From: CAZEHS01 sp964511875
GTDB lineage: Bacteria > Bacillota > Clostridia > Peptostreptococcales > Acidaminobacteraceae
Assembly: GCA_964511875.1 (NCBI GenBank)
Contig: CAZEHS010000086.1
Coordinates: 1 to 13,086, forward strand
Direction: 5' to 3'
DNA length: 13,086 bases
Position 1 is the stretch's first letter. Each line of letters starts with the position of its first letter. The translations under genes were made by a program, and so were the position numbers. Below, piece by piece: positions 1-6,588 of this stretch. The notes under the pieces were generated by a model. The model was given only the letters and a program-made list of their open reading frames with translations, did no database searches and had not been told where the DNA came from.

Positions 1-163
1 TGCCGGTGTGAAGCAGGAGACCCTGGCAGAAGCCAAGGAATCGATTCAAACAAACCTTCTCAGCTCAAAGAAGGATGAAGTTTATTCCAAAATGATGGAA
101 GAACTTACAGCAGCAGCCGCTATCGAAAGATTCCCAGAAAACTTAGCAGAAACAGCAAAATGA
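1..163 (+). CDS. C-terminal fragment of a probable PrsA/SurA-like peptidyl-prolyl isomerase (foldase)
   Basis: Reading from base 2 gives an open frame of 53 residues ending at TGA 161-163; the 5' part lies outside the window. The tail is rich in Ala, Glu, Lys and Gln. It has the pattern of the C-terminal helix of PpiC/SurA-type foldases, where a run like 'LAEAKESIQTNLLSSKK' is followed by a helix and a final 'AAIERFPENL' segment. Family knowledge: these are secreted or lipid-anchored chaperones that fold exported proteins. No catalytic parvulin domain or signal peptide is visible, so the assignment rests only on tail resemblance. It could be another helical secreted protein. The stop is followed within 16 bases by the argS promoter, so it is not part of the argS transcript. 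Confidence 0.5.
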   Translation, partial: AGVKQETLAEAKESIQTNLLSSKKDEVYSKMMEELTAAAAIERFPENLAETAK

Positions 164-178
164 AAATCATCATGATCC

Positions 179-207
179 TTGAACCTTGTCGTTTCATATG
201 GTATAGT
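179..207 (+). promoter_or_regulatory. Sigma-A-type promoter for the T-box/argS transcript
   Basis: A -35-like TTGAAC (179-184) is followed after 17 bases by TATAGT (202-207). A TG one base upstream of the -10 (199-200) makes it an extended -10 element. Transcription would start near 213-215, just before the T-box Stem I. The call rests on the sequence match plus position, with no transcript data. Confidence 0.7.
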
Positions 208-213
208 ACTTCA

Positions 214-457
214 AAAGAATAGTGATGCATCTGTGAAGGGAAGAGTAGGACCAGCTGCGAAATTCAGCGAGACAGGGAAGGTGAGAGCCTGTCGGAGCAT
301 TGGTTTGAAACGCATCCCGGAGATTCCGGCTGAATTTGAGTAGGCTGGATGGCAGTCCGCCATTATCGGATCTGAGTGAGCACTGGCAACGGTGTTAATA
401 AGAGTGGTACCGCGGATATCTCCGTCTCTTTTCGAAAATAAGAGACGGAGTTTTTTG
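214..457 (+). ncRNA. T-box riboswitch leader, arginine specific (specifier codon CGC)
   Basis: This leader senses uncharged tRNA-Arg and controls transcription of argS. A Stem I base helix pairs GGGA (238-241) with TCCC (315-318). The specifier loop has AGTA on the 5' side (243-246). On the 3' side is the family pattern GAAA-codon-A at 307-314, with CGC (Arg) at 311-313. The distal arm pairs ACAGG with CCTGT. The hallmark T-box bulge sequence AGAGTGGTACCGCGG lies at 401-415. Its TGGT (405-408) would pair with the tRNA 3' end and predicts an A discriminator base. The antiterminator overlaps the 5' arm of the terminator at 420-450. Uncharged tRNA-Arg is expected to favour antitermination. The specifier matches the downstream gene, which makes the call strong. 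The exact 5' end is inferred from the promoter. Confidence 0.93.
420..457 (+). terminator. Rho-independent terminator of the T-box leader
   Basis: CTCCGTCTCTT (420-430) pairs perfectly with AAGAGACGGAG (440-450) around a nine-base loop, followed by TTTTTT at 451-456. It is the alternative structure to the T-box antiterminator and stops transcription when tRNA-Arg is charged. Confidence 0.92.
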
Positions 458-495
458 TTTTTGATTGCAACTTCAAACTTTTTAGGAGGCATACG

Positions 496-2196
496 ATGAT
501 TGATTTTAAGAAAGAAATTGCAGCTCTGGTCGCTGTTCAGGCAGAAGGCATTTCTGCAGGTGAGCTGATTGAAGCGATGGAGATTCCGAAGTACAGTGAT
601 ATGGGTGATTTTTCCCTCCCCTGCTTTAAAATGGCCAAGCAATTCCGTAAGGCACCGAAAGTTATTGCTGAAGAACTGGCCGGGAAGCTGCAGGATAATC
701 CGATGTTCGATAAGGTGGACGCGCTGAACGGCTACCTGAATTTCTATCTTTCAAAAAAAATGTTTGCCCAGACGGTCATCGAAGAAGTGACCGGCATGAA
801 GGACACCTTCGGCAACTCAACTCTCGGAAACGGAAGGAATGTCATTGTCGAGTTCTCGTCGCCTAACATTGCCAAACCATTCCATATGGGACATATCCGA
901 TCCACAGTAATCGGGAATTCCCTGTACAGGATATACAAAGCCTTAGGGTACAACACAACGTCCATCAATCATCTGGGCGATTACGGTACCCAGTTCGGCA
1001 AGCTGATAGTCGCTTACAAGCTGTGGGGCGATCGTGCAACCATCGAAGCGAATCCCATTCCTGAACTGTTGAAGATCTATATAAAATTCCATGAAGAAGC
1101 CGAAGGCAATCCCGCATTGGATGAAGAAGCCAGGGCGTGGTTCACTAAGCTGGAGAACAGTGATCCCGAAGCCTATGAGTTATGGGATTGGATCCGCACA
1201 GTGAGCCTGACGGAATTCAACCGTGTATACGATCTTCTGGATGCAAAATTCGATTCCCTGGCAGGAGAGAGCTTCTACTCGGATAAGATGCCGGAAGTTC
1301 TTCAGGAAATGCGTGATAAGAAGGTGATGACCGATTCACAAGGTGCCGAGATCGTTGATCTGGAACCTCATGGCCTACCGCCTGCCCTGATAACCAAGCA
1401 GGACGGATCCACCCTATACATCACCCGGGATTTGGCTGCAGCCATCTACCGTAAGAAGCACTACCAGTTCGAAAAGAATATCTATGTGGTCGGGGCTGCT
1501 CAAAAACTTCACTTCCAGCAGTGGAAGAAGATTCTTGAAATGATGGGGCATGAATGGTCCAAAGACTGCGAACATGTGGAGTTCGGCATGGTGAGTCTGG
1601 AAGAGGGCTCCCTGTCCACACGGAAAGGGCGCGTGGTCTTTCTTGAAGAAGTGCTCCGAAAGGCGATTGAAAAGACCCGTGAGATAATTGAAGTGAAGAG
1701 TCCCCATCTGGCTAACAAGGACGACATCGCCAAGCAGGTGGGAGTCGGAGCCGTCATCTACCAGGAGCTGTCAAATAACCGAATCAAGGATTATACCTTC
1801 TCATGGGAACGTACCCTTTCCTTTGAAGGGGAGAGCGGCCCTTATGTACAGTATACCCATGCCCGTGCATGCAGCGTACTCCGCAAGGCTGCCATTGATT
1901 ATTCTGTAAATGTAGACTACAGCCTCCTGGACAGCAAGGAAGCAATGGATCTGATCCGTATCATGAGCCAGCTGCCACAGGTTGTGCAGGATGCCGCCCG
2001 CAAATACGAACCGGCCCTGATCACACGATTGATCACGGATCTGGCACAGGCATTCAACCGTTTCTACCATGACCATTCGATTCTGGTCGATGACATCGAG
2101 GTATCCAAAGCCCGACTGGCACTGGTAAATGCCGTTCGGCAAACCCTGAAAAACGGGCTTTATCTCATCACAATGGCTGCGCCTGAAAAAATGTAA
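496..2196 (+). CDS. argS: Arginyl-tRNA synthetase
   Basis: Class I aminoacyl-tRNA synthetase that charges tRNA-Arg with arginine in the cytosol. The 566-residue product has normal length. The N-terminal additional domain (about 1-110) carries 'GDFSLPCFKMAK'. The Rossmann domain contains 'VEFSSPNIAKPFHMGHIRS', which holds the HIGH-type signature as HMGH, followed by 'HLGDYGTQFGKL'. The helical C-terminal anticodon-binding domain ends in a typical C-terminal part ('FNRFYHDHSILVDD', 'LVNAVRQTLKNGLYLITMAAPEKM'). The KMSKS region appears as 'LSTRKGRVVFLEEVL', close to the family consensus. The ATG at 496 is preceded by AGGAGG (484-489) with a six-base gap. An arginine T-box immediately upstream independently supports the identity. 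The gene is transcribed alone, ending in a hairpin terminator just after the stop. Confidence 0.98.
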   Translation: MIDFKKEIAALVAVQAEGISAGELIEAMEIPKYSDMGDFSLPCFKMAKQFRKAPKVIAEELAGKLQDNPMFDKVDALNGYLNFYLSKKMFAQTVIEEVTGMKDTFGNSTLGNGRNVIVEFSSPNIAKPFHMGHIRSTVIGNSLYRIYKALGYNTTSINHLGDYGTQFGKLIVAYKLWGDRATIEANPIPELLKIYIKFHEEAEGNPALDEEARAWFTKLENSDPEAYELWDWIRTVSLTEFNRVYDLLDAKFDSLAGESFYSDKMPEVLQEMRDKKVMTDSQGAEIVDLEPHGLPPALITKQDGSTLYITRDLAAAIYRKKHYQFEKNIYVVGAAQKLHFQQWKKILEMMGHEWSKDCEHVEFGMVSLEEGSLSTRKGRVVFLEEVLRKAIEKTREIIEVKSPHLANKDDIAKQVGVGAVIYQELSNNRIKDYTFSWERTLSFEGESGPYVQYTHARACSVLRKAAIDYSVNVDYSLLDSKEAMDLIRIMSQLPQVVQDAARKYEPALITRLITDLAQAFNRFYHDHSILVDDIEVSKARLALVNAVRQTLKNGLYLITMAAPEKM

Positions 2197-2197
2197 C

Positions 2198-2283
2198 AAA
2201 AAAGAGACTGCATCTTCACGATTCCGCCTGCAAGGACCGGCTTTGTCCGTACAGGAATGGGATTGGAGCTGCAGTCTATTTTT
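2198..2283 (+). terminator. Large branched terminator hairpin after argS
   Basis: AGACTGCA (2205-2212) pairs perfectly with TGCAGTCT (2270-2277). Nested inside are CCTG (2227-2230) with CAGG (2252-2255) and GGAC (2234-2237) with GTCC (2245-2248). An A-run (2198-2203) precedes the stem and TTTTT (2279-2283) follows it. It starts two bases after the argS stop. The A/T flanks make it able to act in both directions, although no opposing gene is present. At about 80 bases it is longer than a normal terminator. Confidence 0.75.
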
Positions 2284-2309
2284 GCGGCATTCAAAGATTA
2301 TGGTATAAT
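2282..2309 (+). promoter_or_regulatory. Extended -10 promoter for the PLP-like/GNAT gene
   Basis: A perfect TATAAT (2304-2309) has TG one base upstream (2301-2302) and a weak TTGCGG (2282-2287) 16 bases away. A second perfect TATAAT sits at 2312-2317. The promoter directly follows the argS terminator and precedes the ATG at 2370. Confidence 0.65.
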
Positions 2310-2369
2310 TATATAATATGGACAGGATCAAGGAGCCTTGGTTACTGCAGCTGAAGAAGGAGGGTCACT

Positions 2370-3716
2370 ATGATAAATTCATCAGGGAAAACGCCACTTT
2401 TCAGAGCGAGAAAACTTGAGGCATATCTGGGTGTGAAAAAAATATATCTGAAGCTCGAAGGGGCAAATCCGTATAATCATGTCTATGACCGGGTATCTGA
2501 GTATTTGGTCAAGGACGCGATTTTCAGAAATAAAGAAGGAATTCTTGTAGAAGGTCAGTTGCCCTATATTCAGTCCATGATCAAATTTGGAAATGATCAG
2601 GGCTTGAAGGTCACGGTTCCCTTTCAGAAGAGCGATCGGCTCAAACACAAGCTGAAAGGGATATATGAAAGACTGGATGTCACTGCAGACAATGCAAAGG
2701 ATCTGCGTCATTTCATCGAGAATCATTGTGTCAAGAACCGCCTCTTTAACGGATATAATGGCCAGGCGAATGTAAATACCAGCATTCTGGCATTTGAAGA
2801 GATCGGTGATGAGCTTTATGGAAAGTTTGGAGATTCAATAGACAATATTTTCATTCAGTTGAGCTACGGACTGACTCTGACAGGGATTCACAACAGCTTT
2901 GAAAGACGGTTCATCAAAGGAATCAGTCAGCAGACCCCAGCGCTGATCTCGTGTACCATTCCAAACGGAAATGCCATTTATGATCAATACCGTAAATCCT
3001 TCGAGATTTCCCAGACTGATGCGACCGCCAGCACCACTACGAAACACAGCAAGCATCTTCAGGTCGGCAATACCGAGCTTCTTGAGTCCGCACTTGATGC
3101 AGTTTATGATACCAGAGGGAGCATTCTGGCAATCAGTGATGAAACTCTGGTTGAATGCGCCAAAATCCTGAGAGCTAAAGAAAGTCTCCATGTTAGCACC
3201 CATGAAGCCTATAGCTTCGCAGGGCTGTATCAGATGGCAAGAAAGGGACTGCTTAAGAACGGTACCCATATCGTCATTCTAAATGACGGTAAAAGCAACC
3301 TCAGTGTTAAACATCTTACTAAGGGGCAATATACAGTCGATCAGCTGTTTCAATTCGTCAACTTGTTCTTAAAGCAATATACCGACAGCTATGAAGAGGT
3401 GACGAACGCAATCGCTAATGCACTTGATCGCGGTACGATCCTGATTGCGACCCGCGGCGAAACCGTACAGGGTATAGCCGTGGTGGTTCACATGGGTTTT
3501 GAAAGCTTCATCCCAACATATCATCTTGGATACATTGGAACAAAGGAAGGCAATGAGGGCAGAGGGATCGCCACTGAATTACTGGAAGAAGTCATCAACT
3601 TCACCAATGGCAATGTGTCCCTCCATGTCGACTTAGAGAACAAGAGAGCGATGAATGTCTATGCAAAGGTTGGCTTCAAGCACTGCTATAATCGTATGCT
3701 CTATAAAAGTGATTGA
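2370..3716 (+). CDS. Fusion of a degenerate fold-type-II PLP-enzyme-like domain and a GNAT acetyltransferase domain
   Basis: The 448-residue product has two parts. Residues 1-315 follow the threonine synthase/cysteine synthase plan: 'GKTPLFRARKLEAYLGVKK' (6-24), 'LKLEGANPYNHVYDR' (27-41), a Rossmann-like middle, 'GLTLTGI' (167-173) and 'ISDETLVECAKIL' (255-267). Active members have Asn-Pro-Thr-Gly-Ser-x-Lys-Asp-Arg, where Lys binds PLP. Here residues 33-41 read NPYNHVYDR, so Tyr39 stands in place of that Lys. The SxGN substrate loop and the glycine-rich phosphate loop are also not recognisable. Residues about 320-448 are a GNAT domain with the acetyl-CoA motif 'EGNEGRGIATELLEEV' (393-408) and 'ENKRAMNVYAKVGFKH' (423-438). 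It probably acetylates an unknown small molecule or protein, with the PLP-like part as a binding domain. The ATG follows AGGAGG (2358-2363). The gene has its own promoter and terminator and appears intact. Confidence 0.8.
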   Translation: MINSSGKTPLFRARKLEAYLGVKKIYLKLEGANPYNHVYDRVSEYLVKDAIFRNKEGILVEGQLPYIQSMIKFGNDQGLKVTVPFQKSDRLKHKLKGIYERLDVTADNAKDLRHFIENHCVKNRLFNGYNGQANVNTSILAFEEIGDELYGKFGDSIDNIFIQLSYGLTLTGIHNSFERRFIKGISQQTPALISCTIPNGNAIYDQYRKSFEISQTDATASTTTKHSKHLQVGNTELLESALDAVYDTRGSILAISDETLVECAKILRAKESLHVSTHEAYSFAGLYQMARKGLLKNGTHIVILNDGKSNLSVKHLTKGQYTVDQLFQFVNLFLKQYTDSYEEVTNAIANALDRGTILIATRGETVQGIAVVVHMGFESFIPTYHLGYIGTKEGNEGRGIATELLEEVINFTNGNVSLHVDLENKRAMNVYAKVGFKHCYNRMLYKSD

Positions 3717-3750
3717 ACCGGACTATAGAGAACGGGCCATCGGAATTCGC

Positions 3751-3785
3751 AGAGCACTTTGAAATGAAGTGCTCTTCTCTTTTCT
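3751..3785 (+). terminator. Rho-independent terminator after the PLP-like/GNAT gene
   Basis: AGAGCACTT (3751-3759) pairs perfectly with AAGTGCTCT (3767-3775) around a seven-base loop, followed by a T-rich tract (3776-3785). It lies 34 bases after the stop and separates this gene from the bsh operon. Confidence 0.8.
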
Positions 3786-3797
3786 CCTGTTTTCCTG

Positions 3798-3806
3798 TGC
3801 TATAAT
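3798..3806 (+). promoter_or_regulatory. Extended -10 promoter element for the bshC-led operon
   Basis: TGCTATAAT (3798-3806) contains a perfect TATAAT at 3801-3806 with the TGN extension. No good -35 hexamer is visible at the expected distance, where the T-rich terminator tail lies. It is 25 bases upstream of the bshC ATG, so the 5' leader would be short and there is no room for a riboswitch. Confidence 0.6.
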
Positions 3807-3830
3807 GATAATGTATGCGGAGGAGAGACT

Positions 3831-5447
3831 ATGAACATTTTTACGGTTGAAGAAAACAGGTTTTCCGGAATCACCGAAAAACTTTATTATGATCATGATA
3901 AGGTGAAAGACCTGTATCCATATGATTTTAAACGCTCTGATCACTGGAATGAAAGGATTGACTGGCTGGATAACCATCCGGGTGCAGATCCGGCAAAGGT
4001 GAGTGATGTACTTTTAGCCCTGAACCTTAAGCTGGGGGCAAAGGATAATACCCTGGCAAACATCCGGATGCTTAGTGAAAAGCATTGCCTGGCAGTTGTA
4101 ACAGGCCAGCAGACAGGGCTCTTCACCGGTCCTCTGTACACGATATACAAGGCCATCACGGTCATCAAACAGGCCAAGTCCCTGAGTGCAGTAACCGGAA
4201 GACCGGTTATCCCCGTGTTTTGGATGGCCACGGAAGACCATGATTACGCCGAAATTGCGATGAACTGGAATTTTGACGGCAATCGGATCAAACGGGTCCG
4301 GTTATCCAGACACCATAGGAACAATATGCCGGTCGGCATCTTGCCGATAACGGATGAACTGATAGATCTCTGTGAGGAGCTGTGCTCCGATCTGGAGGTG
4401 CAAAAGAGCGGTAAGGATATGGCTGACCTCATTCGAGGCACTCTTGCGGACAGCAAAACCCTTGGAGAATGGTTCGGAAGGCTTCTACTGGAACTTTTTA
4501 CATCATGGGGATTAGTGATACTGGATCCATCGGATACGGCGATGCGCATTGTCATGCAACCCTATTTTAAAAAATCATTGATGGATACCCTGACAATACA
4601 ACAGGCGTTCATCAGTGGAACTCAGGCAGTAAGCGAACTTGGCTTTCGTCCTGAGGTGATGATGGGCGAGGGCCAGACTGGTATTTTTCTGATAGATGAA
4701 GGTGTTCGGATACCTGTGTATTCAGATGGAAGCGGCAAGGTTTTCCATGATCGCCATGGGAATAGACACTGGACCCTGGACGATCTGCTGACAAGGATTG
4801 ATTCGCGCCCTGAGGATTTCAGCACAGGGGTTGCTCTGCGCCCGATTCTTCAGGACTGGCTCCTTCCGGTTGCAGCGGCTGTTCTCGGTCCCAGTGAGGC
4901 AGCTTATCATGGTCAGCTCAGTGCCCTGTTCGCAGTTTTTAACCGTCAGCTTCCGGTGATAGTTCCTCGGGAAAGCTGGGCTCTGGCGCCTGGTTCAGAC
5001 TTCCTCACCAAGGGCGAAATCATTGAACTTCTGCGGGTAAGCCCTGATGAATGGTACTCTGACAGGATTATGGATTTGGCAGATGATCAGCTGCGTAACC
5101 GCATCGATAATAATAATGATACATATCTGGAAGGCTTCACCCTCCTGATTGATTCACTTCCGGTCAGTGCCGATGCAAGGAAACTGCTGATTGATCGAGC
5201 TGTAAAGATGCAGGAACGTGAACGGAGATGGATGCTCAAACAGATCAAAAAATCAGTTATTGCCGAAGCTTCGGGAGTGGATGACTATCACAGATTCGCA
5301 CGTATGATGAAACCATTGGGAAAAGAACAGGAACGTACGCTTATGCCCTGGTATTTCCTGTCGATATTTGGCAGGGGTCTTTTGAATGAACTGATCGACA
5401 TGGAATTTTCCATGGATTTGAGAATATACGCTGGAGGAAAAATATAA
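3831..5447 (+). CDS. bshC: Bacillithiol biosynthesis cysteine-adding enzyme BshC
   Basis: Family role: BshC adds cysteine to glucosaminyl-malate, the last step of bacillithiol (Cys-GlcN-malate) synthesis, in the cytosol. The 538 residues match the usual family length of about 540. Diagnostic stretches are 'VVTGQQTGLFTGPLYTIYK' (89-107) and 'PVFWMATEDHDYAEI' (128-142), which form the nucleotidyltransferase-like core. Later come a coiled-coil-like charged helix ('VKMQERERRWMLKQIKKS') and the C-terminal 'PLGKEQERTLMPWYFLS'. The ATG is preceded by GGAGGA (3819-3824). The TAA stop overlaps the bshA ATG by one base, so the two are translationally coupled. The N-terminus is divergent and lacks nothing obvious. 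The partner BshB is not in the window. Confidence 0.95.
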   Translation: MNIFTVEENRFSGITEKLYYDHDKVKDLYPYDFKRSDHWNERIDWLDNHPGADPAKVSDVLLALNLKLGAKDNTLANIRMLSEKHCLAVVTGQQTGLFTGPLYTIYKAITVIKQAKSLSAVTGRPVIPVFWMATEDHDYAEIAMNWNFDGNRIKRVRLSRHHRNNMPVGILPITDELIDLCEELCSDLEVQKSGKDMADLIRGTLADSKTLGEWFGRLLLELFTSWGLVILDPSDTAMRIVMQPYFKKSLMDTLTIQQAFISGTQAVSELGFRPEVMMGEGQTGIFLIDEGVRIPVYSDGSGKVFHDRHGNRHWTLDDLLTRIDSRPEDFSTGVALRPILQDWLLPVAAAVLGPSEAAYHGQLSALFAVFNRQLPVIVPRESWALAPGSDFLTKGEIIELLRVSPDEWYSDRIMDLADDQLRNRIDNNNDTYLEGFTLLIDSLPVSADARKLLIDRAVKMQERERRWMLKQIKKSVIAEASGVDDYHRFARMMKPLGKEQERTLMPWYFLSIFGRGLLNELIDMEFSMDLRIYAGGKI

Positions 5448-6583
5448 TGAATATCGGTATCTGCTGCTATCCTTCATATGGAGGAAGCGGCGTAGTTGCA
5501 ACGGAACTCGGGATTCAGCTGGCCCAGCGGGGCCATGTCGTCCACTTCATCGCAAACCAAAAGCCCTTCCGACTGGGCCATTATCATCCGAATATCTTTT
5601 TTCACGAAGTAGGCGTGCCCAATTACCCGGTATTCATACATCCGCCGTATCTTATGTCCATGGCCAACACAATCAAGCAGGTGGATGATTTCTATGGACT
5701 GGATATCCTCCATGCGCACTATTCAGTGCCTCATTCAACTGCCATCTGGATGGGTCGTGAGATGCTAGGGCGCAGAATTCCTCTGGTTACAACGCTTCAT
5801 GGCACGGACATCACCCTCATGGCGGATGAACCTAGCCTCCGTGAAATCAATGCGTTCAGCGTGAAACAGTCCGATGCCGTCACAGCGGTTTCAGAGAGCC
5901 TTCGACTGCAGGCGCTTGAGGTTGTCGATATCGGTGACCGGCTTACCAGGATTTACAATTTCATCGATGAATCCCTTTGCGTTCGGTTGGATGGTCATGA
6001 CATCAGAAAAGGCCTGGGCATAAAGGACCACGAAAAAATCCTGATTCATACCAGCAATTTCAGACCGGTTAAACGGGTGAACGACATTATAAGCATATTC
6101 AAAGGCGTCAGTCAGGAAGTGGAATCCCGGCTTCTACTGATTGGAGAGGGTCCGGATCTGATCAGCGCACGAGAGCAGGTAACACAGCTTGGTCTTGACG
6201 AACGGGTCCTATTCCTCGGTACCCAGAGTGAAGTGATGGAGCTGCTCTCCCTGGGGGATCTGTTCCTGTTGCCATCCGAAAAGGAAAGCTTCGGACTTGC
6301 CGCCCTTGAGGCCATGGCCTGCGGCACGCCGGTGGTTGCATCTGATGCCGGAGGAATACCGGAGGTGATCCGTAACGGGATCACGGGATACACCTGTCCG
6401 GTTGGGGCCATCGACTGCATGATTGAAAAGTCTTTGAGCATTCTGACTGATCCGTCCAAACACCAGAAAATGGCGCTTGCAGGGCAGGCATGGGCAAGAG
6501 ATGAATATGGTGCTGAAAAAATCGTACCGCAGTACATCGGGCTTTACGAGAGACTTATCCGGGAAGCCGCCATGGAGGCATAG
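5447..6583 (+). CDS. bshA: Bacillithiol biosynthesis glycosyltransferase BshA
   Basis: GT4-family retaining glycosyltransferase that joins GlcNAc from UDP-GlcNAc to L-malate, the first step of bacillithiol synthesis. The 378 residues equal the family norm. The N-terminal 'CCYPSYGGSGVVATELG' (6-22) is typical of BshA. It is followed by 'LHAHYSVPHS' (88-97) and the 'TTLHGTDITL' segment (115-124). The C-terminal nucleotide-sugar domain has 'SNFRPVKRV' (203-211) and the E-x7-E motif at E280 and E288 within 'EKESFGLAALEAMACGTP'. The start overlaps the bshC stop (TAATG) and is served by GGAGGA (5433-5438) inside bshC. The fixed order bshC-bshA with one-base overlap supports co-translation. Generic GT4 enzymes are the main alternative, but the neighbour and N-terminus decide for BshA. 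Confidence 0.95.
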   Translation: MNIGICCYPSYGGSGVVATELGIQLAQRGHVVHFIANQKPFRLGHYHPNIFFHEVGVPNYPVFIHPPYLMSMANTIKQVDDFYGLDILHAHYSVPHSTAIWMGREMLGRRIPLVTTLHGTDITLMADEPSLREINAFSVKQSDAVTAVSESLRLQALEVVDIGDRLTRIYNFIDESLCVRLDGHDIRKGLGIKDHEKILIHTSNFRPVKRVNDIISIFKGVSQEVESRLLLIGEGPDLISAREQVTQLGLDERVLFLGTQSEVMELLSLGDLFLLPSEKESFGLAALEAMACGTPVVASDAGGIPEVIRNGITGYTCPVGAIDCMIEKSLSILTDPSKHQKMALAGQAWARDEYGAEKIVPQYIGLYERLIREAAMEA

Positions 6584-6588
6584 AAAAC

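Noticed and set aside
211..642. 143-codon open frame on the - strand over the T-box and argS start
   Set aside because: It lies antisense to a clear riboswitch and to argS, with no ribosome site or recognisable domain.
1801..2331. 176-codon open frame on the - strand at the argS 3' end
   Set aside because: It reads through the terminator hairpin and antisense to argS, and its translation shows no family motif.
2971..3171. 66-codon + strand frame inside the PLP-like/GNAT gene
   Set aside because: It is out of frame within a well-supported gene and has no ribosome site.
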